Origin: Marinosulfonomonas sp.
GTDB lineage: Bacteria; Pseudomonadota; Alphaproteobacteria; Rhodobacterales; Rhodobacteraceae
NCBI GenBank assembly: GCA_015494385.1
Contig: WGBJ01000392.1
Location: 1 to 5,261, forward strand
DNA length: 5,261 nucleotides
Reading direction: 5' to 3'
The notes beneath the pieces are model-generated. The model ran no database searches. It was not told the origin of the DNA and saw only the letters and a program-made list of their open reading frames with translations. Made by a program: the position numbers and the translations under genes. Below, piece by piece: positions 1-4,967 of the stretch; position 1 is the stretch's first letter, and the number at the start of each line of letters is the position of its first letter.

Positions 1-249
1 CCGCCTCACCATCCCCGGCTCCCCCTTCTTGGCCCGCTCCCAGGCATCCGCCCGTATCTGATATTCCAGTTCCTTCTGGCGCACCGATTTGCGGTCGAAC
101 TCTTCCAGACGGTCCAGATCGCGGACCGAGACCAGCGCCGCGATCTCGCGTCCGTGGCGATAGATCAAAAACCGTTTGCCGGCGAACCTGACCTGTGACA
201 AGTGCTGCCCCAGCGTCTTGCGCAATTGTGTGTTTGTGACAAATTCCAT
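1..249 (-). CDS. Phd/YefM-family antitoxin (partial, 3' end beyond the left edge)
   Basis: Reading the minus strand from the ATG at 249 gives 83 codons without a stop, running off the left edge. The protein starts MEFVTNTQLRKTL and continues with a pattern typical of Phd/YefM antitoxins: an N-terminal DNA-binding half with LRKTLGQHL at residues 9-17, a glycine-lysine turn near 24-25, YRHGREIAALVSVRDL at 30-45, and LEEF at 48-51. Residues 52-83 are charged and probably form the flexible toxin-binding tail. Family members dimerise, repress their own promoter and neutralise a RelE/YoeB/ParE or Doc-type toxin, usually encoded just downstream. Here that position lies outside the window, so a toxin partner is not shown. 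A Shine-Dalgarno AAAAGGGG (264-257) sits 7 nt before the ATG and supports this start. Visible length is close to the usual 80-95 residues, so little is likely missing. A solitary Phd-like regulator is the main alternative. Confidence 0.88.
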   Translation of the reverse strand, partial: MEFVTNTQLRKTLGQHLSQVRFAGKRFLIYRHGREIAALVSVRDLDRLEEFDRKSVRQKELEYQIRADAWERAKKGEPGMVRR

Positions 250-291
250 GCTCGCACCCCTTTTCATCCCCCGACGATCCGCTGAAACGGA

Positions 292-322
292 ATCGTACAT
301 TTCATCGGGGAAACTGTACCAA
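292..322 (-). promoter_or_regulatory. Candidate antitoxin promoter with paired TGTACA-like operator sites
   Basis: On the minus strand TTGGTA (322-317) and TGTACG (299-294) are separated by 17 bp and could act as -35 and -10 elements; the overlapping TACGAT (297-292) is an alternative -10 with 19-bp spacing. Each box carries a GTAC core (316-319 and 295-298), and the two cores are 21 bp apart, about two helical turns. Each hexamer (TGTACC and CGTACA, read on +) matches TGTACA at five of six positions. The known E. coli YefM-YoeB operator uses repeated TGTACA cores, so autoregulation by the antitoxin at 1-249 is plausible. Both the promoter and operator roles are inferred. Confidence 0.42.
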
Positions 323-346
323 TTGTGCGAAAAACAAACCGTTACA

Positions 347-366
347 GCACCGTTCAAAAACGGCGC
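347..366 (-). other. Short imperfect hairpin between efp and the antitoxin gene
   Basis: CCGTT (350-354) and AACGG (359-363) are inverted around a 4-nt loop. Beyond one mismatch, GC at 347-348 can pair with GC at 365-366. It lies 49 nt past the efp stop codon. No T-run directly follows the stem on the minus strand; the nearest one (TTTGTTTTT) starts about 9 nt later. It could weakly end efp transcripts but is not a convincing intrinsic terminator. I see no other feature between 323 and 414. Confidence 0.2.
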
Positions 367-414
367 CAAAATGTTGCATTATTTATTTCGGGCTGCGCGC
401 TGCGGCGATCGGTC

Positions 415-978
415 CTAGGCGCGTTCCGAGTATTCCATCGACACGGTATCGACGATGATATCCTCGTCCGGTCCGATGAATGGCGGCACCATCACGCGCA
501 CGCCGTTGTCCAGCAGCGCGGGTTTGAACGATTTGGCGGCCGTCTGGCCCTTCACCACCGGTTCGGTCTCGACCACCTTGCAGGTTACTTTTTGCGGCAG
601 GGTGGCGCTTAGGGCTTCTTCCTCGTGATACTCGATCACAGCTGTCATGCCGTCTTGCAGAAACGGGCGGCGGTCGCCCAGAATGTCGGCGGGCAGTTCG
701 ATCTGCTCGTAGGTGTCCATGTCCATGAACACCAGCATGCCATTGGTTTCATACAGGAATTGCTGGTCTTTTTGCTCCAGCCGCACGCGTTCAACCTTGT
801 CGGCGGCGCGGAACCGTTCGTTCAGTTTGCTGCCATTGCGCAGGTTTTTCATTTCCACCTGTGCGAATGCGCCACCCTTGCCGGGTTTCACATGGCCGAC
901 TTTGACAGCCACCCACAGTTGGTCGTTATGTTCCAGCACGTTGCCGGGGCGAATTTCGTTTCCGTTGATTTTAGGCAT
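415..978 (-). CDS. efp: Translation elongation factor P (EF-P)
   Basis: EF-P binds ribosomes stalled on polyproline stretches, between the P and E sites, and promotes peptide-bond formation. The 187-residue product has the usual family length and three beta-barrel domains: an N-terminal KOW-like domain (about 1-64) and two OB-fold domains (about 65-127 and 128-187). The domain I loop VKPGKGGAF places lysine at residue 34, the site that EpmA beta-lysylates in enterobacteria. The C-terminal signature region starts at Lys152 ([16 protein letters not shown]), but Asp replaces the last glycine of the classical pattern. I chose the ATG at 978 because it gives the family N-terminus [13 protein letters not shown] and has AAGG (990-987) 8 nt upstream. 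An in-frame ATG at 1020 would add 14 unconserved residues. The gene stands alone, divergent from the small gene at 1189, and no modification enzyme gene is visible. The identification is secure; which Lys34 modification occurs cannot be read from this window. Confidence 0.97.
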   Translation of the reverse strand: MPKINGNEIRPGNVLEHNDQLWVAVKVGHVKPGKGGAFAQVEMKNLRNGSKLNERFRAADKVERVRLEQKDQQFLYETNGMLVFMDMDTYEQIELPADILGDRRPFLQDGMTAVIEYHEEEALSATLPQKVTCKVVETEPVVKGQTAAKSFKPALLDNGVRVMVPPFIGPDEDIIVDTVSMEYSERA

Positions 979-1019
979 TGATAAAACCTTAGCAAAAGGT
1001 TGAAGGGAATTTGCCAGCA

Positions 1020-1048
1020 CCTATATATTGGTGATCCCACAGGGGCAA
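1020..1048 (-). promoter_or_regulatory. Candidate sigma-70-type promoter for efp
   Basis: On the minus strand TTGCCC (1048-1043) is followed after 17 bp by TATAGG (1025-1020). The overlapping TATATA (1027-1022) is an alternative -10 with 15-bp spacing. Each box matches the consensus at about four of six positions. Transcription would start near 1013, giving a leader of about 35 nt before the efp ATG. An interrupted dyad, ACAGG (1039-1043) and CCTGT (1053-1057), surrounds the -35 box; its role is unknown. Confidence 0.45.
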
Positions 1049-1087
1049 GACGCCTGTATACCGGAAAATGTCACCGCCAGCTATGCA

Positions 1088-1116
1088 CTGAACGCATGGC
1101 TGTCATGCATTATCAC
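1088..1116 (+). promoter_or_regulatory. Candidate promoter for the 1189 gene with a dyad in the spacer
   Basis: CTGAAC (1088-1093) and TATCAC (1111-1116) are 17 bp apart and could be weak -35 and -10 boxes. The spacer holds a perfect inverted repeat, GCATG (1094-1098) and CATGC (1104-1108), with 5 nt between the arms. A nested pair, ATGCA (1083-1087) and TGCAT (1106-1110), overlaps it. Transcription would start near 1123, leaving a leader of about 65 nt. The box matches are poor and the operator idea is inferred from position only. Confidence 0.28.
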
Positions 1117-1188
1117 GGTAGCCGAATCACTTAAGATCGGTCATAAGGAGCGTTACGCCGCAAAGAGCAAGAGCAAAAAGGATCGGTA

Positions 1189-1500
1189 ATGCGAGATTTC
1201 GTAGATGGTACAGCGTTCAACCACGAGCAGGGCAACCGCTCGCGGAAACTGTTTGCCGCAGTCGTCTTGGCTGCGCTGGATGATGCTATTGCAGATGACA
1301 AAAAATACGGCAATGGCCCCGAACAAATCGCCCGCTGGGCCCGTTCACGCGATGGTCGCGAGGTTCTGTCCTGCGCCGGTATCGACCCCAACGAGCGGGT
1401 TGTCAGCGGTCTGATGGAATTTGTCGGCAAGGGTGTGCGCACCTCGGTCGCGCTATCGCGCGAAGAATCCGAGCGTCGCCAGCAGGCCGAAGCCGCCTAA
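1189..1500 (+). CDS. Conserved small protein of unknown function (DUF6280-like)
   Basis: This 103-residue protein starts MRDFVDGTAFNHEQGN. It resembles a short protein found widely in Rhodobacterales, which I recall as DUF6280; I am not certain of that accession. It is soluble, with no signal peptide or membrane segment, and is probably mostly helical. An alanine-rich helix (about 19-36, with AAVVLAALDDAI) is followed by a charged stretch with WARSRDGREVLSCAGIDP (about 50-67) and a C-terminal helix ending in SREESERRQQAEAA. A single cysteine lies in the motif LSCAGIDPNERV. No catalytic motif is evident. The ATG at 1189 has AAGGA (1178-1182) 6 nt upstream, and an intrinsic terminator follows the stop by about 22 nt, so the gene is probably monocistronic. 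Neighbours (efp divergent, cfa-like downstream behind the terminator) do not suggest a function. I am confident that it is a real gene but not of its role. Confidence 0.85.
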   Translation: MRDFVDGTAFNHEQGNRSRKLFAAVVLAALDDAIADDKKYGNGPEQIARWARSRDGREVLSCAGIDPNERVVSGLMEFVGKGVRTSVALSREESERRQQAEAA

Positions 1501-1522
1501 CCTGAGCGGATAACAAACGAAC

Positions 1523-1554
1523 AAACGCATCTCGATTTCGGGGTGCGTTTTTTT
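1523..1554 (+). terminator. Intrinsic (rho-independent) terminator after the 1189 gene
   Basis: AAACGCA (1523-1529) pairs with TGCGTTT (1544-1550). Inside that, TCTCG pairs with CGGGG using two G-T wobbles, giving a stem of about 12 bp with an ATTT loop, then an uninterrupted run of seven T (1548-1554). It separates the 1189 gene from the cfa-like gene, which therefore needs its own promoter. It also rules out a start at the in-frame GTG at 1543, which lies inside the stem. Confidence 0.9.
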
Positions 1555-1565
1555 ATGCCCTTAGA

Positions 1566-1597
1566 TTGCCATCCGGCAAGTTTGCCTTTTAAGGCAA
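1566..1597. promoter_or_regulatory. Tandem TTGCC/GGCAA dyads upstream of the cfa-like gene
   Basis: Two inverted repeats lie side by side: TTGCC (1566-1570), 4 nt, GGCAA (1575-1579); and TTGCC (1582-1586), 6 nt, GGCAA (1593-1597). The second extends to a perfect 7-bp arm (TTGCCTT and AAGGCAA) around a 2-nt centre. The left edges of the two dyads are 16 bp apart. They sit between the terminator at 1523-1554 and the -24/-12 element at 1602-1617, where a regulator could bind. No T-run follows, so they are not terminators. The regulator is unknown. Confidence 0.4.
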
Positions 1598-1601
1598 CTC
1601 T

Positions 1602-1617
1602 TGGCATACTCCTTGCG
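1602..1617 (+). promoter_or_regulatory. Candidate sigma-54 (RpoN) -24/-12 promoter for the cfa-like gene
   Basis: TGGCAT (1602-1607), five bases, then TTGCG (1613-1617) matches the RpoN pattern TGGCAC-N5-TTGC, with the invariant GG (1603-1604) and GC (1615-1616) at the correct separation. Transcription would start near 1628, about 23 nt before the GTG at 1651 and just ahead of its ribosome binding site. A sigma-70 reading (TTGGCA 1601-1606 with TATTGA 1622-1627) has only 15-bp spacing and fits less well. The short motif can arise by chance, and the distal activator site expected for RpoN promoters is not proven. Confidence 0.45.
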
Positions 1618-1637
1618 TTTTTATTGAAAAATTTTGC

Positions 1638-1644
1638 AAGGGGG
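1638..1644 (+). promoter_or_regulatory. Ribosome binding site that fixes the cfa-like GTG start
   Basis: AAGGGGG lies 6 nt before the GTG at 1651. In-frame alternatives at 1543 (GTG) and 1555 (ATG) fall in or against the upstream terminator and lack a comparable site, so translation most likely begins at 1651. Confidence 0.8.
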
Positions 1645-1650
1645 CACAAC

Positions 1651-2856
1651 GTGAATGTCCTGACCTCGATTAAAGGCCAGAATAATCTACCGCGCTATTT
1701 CGCGCCGGTTTACCGCAAGCTTTCGAAAATCCACACCGGTCGTTTGTCGGTGACCCTGCCGGATGGGCGGCTGTTTCAGGTCGAAGGGCAACACGCCGGC
1801 CCTTCGGGGCAGATGGAGATCCACAACAGGGATGTTTTTGCCCGCCTGCTCCGAGAAGGCAATCTGGGCTTCGCCGAGGCCTATCTTGATGGTTGGTGGA
1901 ACACACCGGATTTGCAATCCTTACTGGATGTACTGGCGGCCAATCAGGACGTGGTGGCACAAAATGCCCCCGGATCATCGGTTGTGCGGCTGATCGAGCA
2001 ATTACGCCACCGGATGCGCAGCAACACCAAACGTCAGGCGGTGAAGAACATCCACCAGCATTATGATCTGGGTGAGGCGTTCTTTAGCAAATGGCTGGAT
2101 GAAACCATGTCCTATTCTGCGGCCCATTACGTCACCGGCAAGGAAGACCTGAAAACCGCGCAATTGCAGAAACTGGCGCTGATGTGTGACTCGATAGATC
2201 TGAAAGAAGGCGATCATGTGCTGGACATCGGGTGCGGCTGGGGCGGGTTTGCCCTGTTTGCCGCCCGTCGCGGGGCGCGGGTGACGGGGTTGACGATCAG
2301 CAAGGACCACTATGATTACTGCACCGCCCTGATGAAACGCGAAGGGGTTTCGGACCGGGTAAAGATTGTGATGCGGGACTACCGCGATGAAACCGGCACT
2401 TATGACGGCATCGGCTCGATCGAGATGATCGAGCATGTGGGCGAGAAATTCTGGCCCGCCTATTTCAGCATGATCAACCGATGCCTGAAACCGGGCGGCA
2501 AGGCCACGGTGCAAGCGATCACCGTTGAGGATGCGCTGTTCCCGCTATACCGGCGCAATATTGATTTCGTGCGCAAGCACATCTTTCCCGGCGGGATGCT
2601 GCCCTGCCCGCAGGCGATCAAGGACAACATCCGCAATGCCGGAATGGATCTGGTCGGGGAATTTGATCTGACCGACAGCTATTCCAGAACCCTGCGGGAA
2701 TGGGGTGGGGCGTTCAATGCCCGCTGGAACGAAATCAAGACGCTGGGATTTGACGAACGGTTCAAGCGGATGTGGGGCTGGTATCTGGCGGTCAGTGCGG
2801 CGGGGCATCAATATGGTTCGACCGCCGTTACCCAGTTCACCATGCAGTGCCCTTAA
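1651..2856 (+). CDS. Cyclopropane-fatty-acyl-phospholipid synthase-family SAM methyltransferase
   Basis: The family modifies the double bonds of membrane phospholipid acyl chains using S-adenosylmethionine, mostly to form cyclopropane rings; relatives add methyl or methylene groups. The 401-residue product has an N-terminal lipid-binding region (about 1-135), then QHHYD-like HQHYDLGEAFF near 134-146, MSYSAAHY at 153-160, the SAM loop VLDIGCGWGG at 190-199, EMIEHVG at 258-264 and IFPGGMLP further on. Compared from memory with E. coli Cfa, Glu239 and Tyr317 correspond to Glu261 and Tyr344 and are kept. Cys139 is replaced by Ala157, and His266 by Gln288 in VQAI. These positions line the bicarbonate site in E. 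coli Cfa, so the exact product (cyclopropane, or methylated chain as in TmsB/UfaM-type enzymes) is open. No partner reductase or desaturase gene is visible. The start is GTG with a strong ribosome binding site. The gene is convergent with the 2853 gene and shares its stop bases. Family assignment is firm; the symbol cfa is withheld. Confidence 0.94.
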   Translation: MNVLTSIKGQNNLPRYFAPVYRKLSKIHTGRLSVTLPDGRLFQVEGQHAGPSGQMEIHNRDVFARLLREGNLGFAEAYLDGWWNTPDLQSLLDVLAANQDVVAQNAPGSSVVRLIEQLRHRMRSNTKRQAVKNIHQHYDLGEAFFSKWLDETMSYSAAHYVTGKEDLKTAQLQKLALMCDSIDLKEGDHVLDIGCGWGGFALFAARRGARVTGLTISKDHYDYCTALMKREGVSDRVKIVMRDYRDETGTYDGIGSIEMIEHVGEKFWPAYFSMINRCLKPGGKATVQAITVEDALFPLYRRNIDFVRKHIFPGGMLPCPQAIKDNIRNAGMDLVGEFDLTDSYSRTLREWGGAFNARWNEIKTLGFDERFKRMWGWYLAVSAAGHQYGSTAVTQFTMQCP

Positions 2857-3446
2857 TGCCAATGCCCGCTGCCACCCGCCATTGCCACGCCCCACAGGGC
2901 AAGCGGAACAAATAATACCGCTGTGGTGCCGCCAACCGCAAACCTTGCCCAGCGCCCGCGATGGCGCCGCCACAGGACAAAGCACAGGATGAAATCCATC
3001 AGCAGTTCCAGCGGTGCGATGATCCTGCCGTAATAGCGGCTGTCCCAATAGCTGACCGGGCTTTGGAAGACCCAATCACTCAGCGGCCAGAAATGCGGGC
3101 GGGCGTCATCGTGGTGCAACAGGAAATCCGTGACCAGATGCAGGATCGCCGCGCCGGCAAAGGCAATCACCCACGGTTTCCTGCGCCACAGGCCAAATCC
3201 CAGCAATACGCCCCACAGGATGAAACTGTTGTCATAGGCAAAGACCTGCATCCATTCGCGGGAAAAGTAGTACTGCCCGAACACCACATCCGGCGGAATA
3301 TTCTGCACAAACAGCGCCCAACCCGCCATCACGTACAGCGATATATCCGGTGCCAGCCCGCCCAACAGGGCCGCCGCTGTAATTTTGGCATGGTTTGCAC
3401 GGCCAAAGATGGCAGCACCCAGCAACATATGCGATGGTGTGTTCAA
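2853..3446 (-). CDS. YdjM/DUF457-like membrane protein, putative metal-dependent hydrolase
   Basis: The 197-residue integral membrane protein resembles the YdjM/YbcI (DUF457) group, annotated as putative inner-membrane metal-dependent hydrolases with no firmly known substrate. Polar residues that could bind metal occur in family-like order: His6 in NTPSH, Asp34 in GGLAPD, His103 and Asp107 in HLVTD, His111, His112, Asp113 and Asp114 in [11 protein letters not shown], and His118. About five hydrophobic segments are seen (roughly 22-46, 74-87, 92-110, 142-159 and 169-190), and the protein ends HWH. The start is taken as the TTG at 3446: it yields the family N-terminus MNTPSH and has AGGA 8 nt upstream. 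The ATG at 3428 would lose His6, and the ATG at 3509 would overlap cobQ. Database copies next to cobQ may carry a cobalamin label by proximity, but nothing in this sequence resembles a cobalamin enzyme. The stop overlaps the cfa-like stop at TTAA. Confidence 0.85.
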   Translation of the reverse strand: MNTPSHMLLGAAIFGRANHAKITAAALLGGLAPDISLYVMAGWALFVQNIPPDVVFGQYYFSREWMQVFAYDNSFILWGVLLGFGLWRRKPWVIAFAGAAILHLVTDFLLHHDDARPHFWPLSDWVFQSPVSYWDSRYYGRIIAPLELLMDFILCFVLWRRHRGRWARFAVGGTTAVLFVPLALWGVAMAGGSGHWH

Positions 3447-3452
3447 GTGGCG

Positions 3453-3458
3453 TTTCCT
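3453..3458 (-). promoter_or_regulatory. Ribosome binding site supporting the TTG start at 3446
   Basis: On the minus strand AGGAAA (3458-3453) places AGGA 8 nt before the TTG. The in-frame ATG six codons later (3428) has no purine-rich site ahead of it. The TTG choice also keeps the conserved NTPSH sequence. Confidence 0.65.
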
Positions 3459-3460
3459 GC

Positions 3461-3489
3461 TTGTTTCCTGACCCCAGCATAGGGATAAA
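3461..3489 (+). promoter_or_regulatory. Weak candidate promoter for cobQ
   Basis: TTGTTT (3461-3466) and GATAAA (3484-3489) are 17 bp apart. Matches are modest (about three and four of six). Transcription would start at about 3496, leaving almost no leader, which conflicts with the apparent ribosome binding site AAAGGG (3487-3492). The real cobQ promoter may instead lie further upstream, inside the divergent gene. No B12-riboswitch-like leader fits in the 50-bp gap. Confidence 0.2.
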
Positions 3490-3503
3490 GGGCACAATGG
3501 CAA
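3476..3503 (-). promoter_or_regulatory. Candidate sigma-70-type promoter for the YdjM-like gene, overlapping the cobQ start
   Basis: On the minus strand TTGCCA (3503-3498; five of six to TTGACA) and TATGCT (3481-3476; four of six to TATAAT) are 16 bp apart. Transcription would start near 3469, leaving a leader of about 23 nt. The -35 box overlaps the cobQ start codon (3497-3499), so the two divergent genes would share the same 50-bp control region. Confidence 0.45.
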
Positions 3504-4942
3504 AATCACTTATGATACAGGGCGCAGGCTCGAATGTAGGCAAGTCGATGCTGGTCGCCGGTCTGGCACGGGCCTATGCGCGGCGCGGGTTGTCAGTGCG
3601 CCCGTTCAAGCCGCAGAACATGTCGAACAATGCCGCCGTGACGGTCGATGGTGGCGAAATCGGTCGCGCGCAGGCGTTGCAAGCGCGGGCGGCGGGGGTG
3701 GAGCCGGTGACGGATATGAACCCCGTGTTGCTGAAACCCGAAAGCGATATCGGCGCGCAGGTGGTGGTTCAGGGGCAGCGCATTGCCACCCTGAAGGCCC
3801 GCGATTATTCCGCGATGAAGGCCACCCTGATGCCCGAGGTGCTGGAGAGTTTCCGGCGGCTTGCAGACGGTGTTGATCTGGTTCTGGTCGAGGGCGCGGG
3901 CAGTCCGGCGGAAATAAACCTGCGTGATGGCGATATTGCCAACATGGGCTTTGCCGAGGCGGCACATGTGCCCGTGGTTCTGGTCGGCGACATTGATCGG
4001 GGCGGGGTGATTGCGCAACTGGTTGGCACGCACGCAGTGTTGCCGGATACGGATCGCGACCGGATCAAAGGGTTCATCGTCAACAAATTTCGCGGCGATG
4101 TCAGCCTGTTTACCGAAGGCGCGCACGAGATCGCCCAGCGCACCGGCTGGGCCGATATCGGCACCCTGCCGTGGTTTGCCGATGCCTGGCGCCTGCCCGC
4201 CGAGGACGTGATGGACATTGCCTCGCGCAAAGGCGGGGCGTTCAAAATCGCCGTGCCGCGCCTGTCACGGATTGCCAATTTCGACGATCTGGACCCGTTG
4301 GCGGCGGAACCGGATGTCACCATCGAAATCATCGATGCCGGTCGCCCCCTGCCCGGCAACGCCGATCTGGTGCTGATCCCCGGCACCAAATCCACCATCG
4401 CCGATCTGGCCTATTTCCGGTCGCAGGGGTGGGACATTGACCTTGCCGCGCATCTGCGGCGCGGCGGGCATGTGCTGGGATTGTGCGGCGGTTATCAAAT
4501 GCTGGGGCGCAAGATTATCGATAAAGACGGGATCGAGGGGCACGCGGGCGAATATGACGGGCTGGGCCTGCTGGACGTTGTGACCGAAATGTCGCCGCAA
4601 AAACGGCTGGAGCAGGCAACGGCCACCTATCTGCCAACCGGCGATTTGGTGCGGGGATATGAAATCCATATCGGGGCCACCACAGGGCCGGATTGCGCGC
4701 GGGCATGGCTGGATATTGACGGGCGGCTGGATGGGGCAGCGTCACCGGACAGGCGGGTGCTGGGCAGTTATATGCACGGGCTGTTCACCGCAGACGGGTT
4801 TCGCGCCGCTTATCTAACGGGGTTGGGCGGAACCGCCGGCAATGCCGGATACGATGATACGGTCGAACAGGTGCTGGATGCGCTGGCCGACCATCTGGAA
4901 CGGAATCTGGATCTGGATACTTTACTGAATCTGGCCGGGTAG
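3497..4942 (+). CDS. cobQ: Cobyric acid synthase (adenosylcobyric acid synthase, glutamine-hydrolysing)
   Basis: CobQ (CbiP) uses ATP and glutamine to amidate the b, d, e and g side chains of adenosylcobyrinic acid a,c-diamide, giving adenosylcobyric acid in cobalamin (B12) biosynthesis in the cytoplasm. The 481-residue product has normal length. The N-terminal synthetase domain (about 1-230) contains the P-loop-like GAGSNVGKS (9-17), [38 protein letters not shown] and VGDIDRGGV. The C-terminal class I glutamine amidotransferase domain (from about 251) contains LIPGTKSTI, the nucleophile Cys330 in [10 protein letters not shown] and His427 in YMHGLF. All expected motifs are intact. The ATG at 3497 gives the usual short N-terminus MAKSLMIQG with AAAGGG 4 nt upstream; an in-frame upstream ATG at 3395 lies within the divergent gene and is unlikely. 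No other cob gene is visible in the window. The adjacent 3' gene is convergent, so cobQ is probably the last or only gene of its transcript. Confidence 0.97.
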   Translation: MAKSLMIQGAGSNVGKSMLVAGLARAYARRGLSVRPFKPQNMSNNAAVTVDGGEIGRAQALQARAAGVEPVTDMNPVLLKPESDIGAQVVVQGQRIATLKARDYSAMKATLMPEVLESFRRLADGVDLVLVEGAGSPAEINLRDGDIANMGFAEAAHVPVVLVGDIDRGGVIAQLVGTHAVLPDTDRDRIKGFIVNKFRGDVSLFTEGAHEIAQRTGWADIGTLPWFADAWRLPAEDVMDIASRKGGAFKIAVPRLSRIANFDDLDPLAAEPDVTIEIIDAGRPLPGNADLVLIPGTKSTIADLAYFRSQGWDIDLAAHLRRGGHVLGLCGGYQMLGRKIIDKDGIEGHAGEYDGLGLLDVVTEMSPQKRLEQATATYLPTGDLVRGYEIHIGATTGPDCARAWLDIDGRLDGAASPDRRVLGSYMHGLFTADGFRAAYLTGLGGTAGNAGYDDTVEQVLDALADHLERNLDLDTLLNLAG

Positions 4943-4944
4943 CG

Positions 4945-4967
4945 GCAGGACCTAGTCGAAATCCTGC
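4945..4967. other. Small inverted repeat at the cobQ/4952 convergent junction
   Basis: GCAGGA (4945-4950) and TCCTGC (4962-4967) can form a 6-bp stem with an 11-nt loop spanning the 9-bp gap between the two converging stop codons and the end of the minus-strand gene. Neither side is followed by a T-run, so an intrinsic terminator is not supported. A bidirectional attenuating hairpin or chance are both possible. Confidence 0.2.

Noticed and set aside
625..981. Plus-strand frame of 118 codons opposite efp.
   Set aside because: It is antisense to an unmistakable EF-P gene, with no ribosome binding site or family resemblance. It is a shadow frame.
979..1020. Upstream ATG at 1020 extending EF-P by 14 residues.
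   Set aside because: The extension is unlike EF-P N-termini, lies over the expected leader region, and would displace the conserved lysine from position 34.
1503..1516. Fourteen bases identical to part of the E. coli lac operator (TGAGCGGATAACAA).
   Set aside because: It lies just after a stop codon and before a terminator, has no symmetric partner half-site, and no lac-type gene is nearby. A chance match or irrelevant LacI-family resemblance is more likely than a functional site. No other cloning-vector sequence was noticed.
1566..1580. Resemblance of the first dyad to an enterobacterial REP element.
   Set aside because: Only a short core is shared, REP elements of that type are not expected in this lineage, and no other copies occur in the window.
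1543..1650. A 36-codon N-terminal extension of the cfa-like protein starting at GTG 1543 or ATG 1555.
   Set aside because: The first start lies in the terminator stem and the second follows its T-run. The extension would translate the promoter region, while GTG 1651 has a strong ribosome binding site and a family-like N-terminus.
2961..3482. Long plus-strand open frame of 173 codons opposite the YdjM-like gene.
   Set aside because: Its protein is rich in Gln, Arg and Pro with no recognisable motif, and the opposite strand encodes a protein with coherent hydrophobic segments and family motifs. It is a shadow frame.
3447..3496. A cobalamin riboswitch in front of cobQ.
   Set aside because: The gap is only 50 bp, far shorter than a B12 riboswitch, and no B12-box-like element was seen there or in the adjacent sequence.
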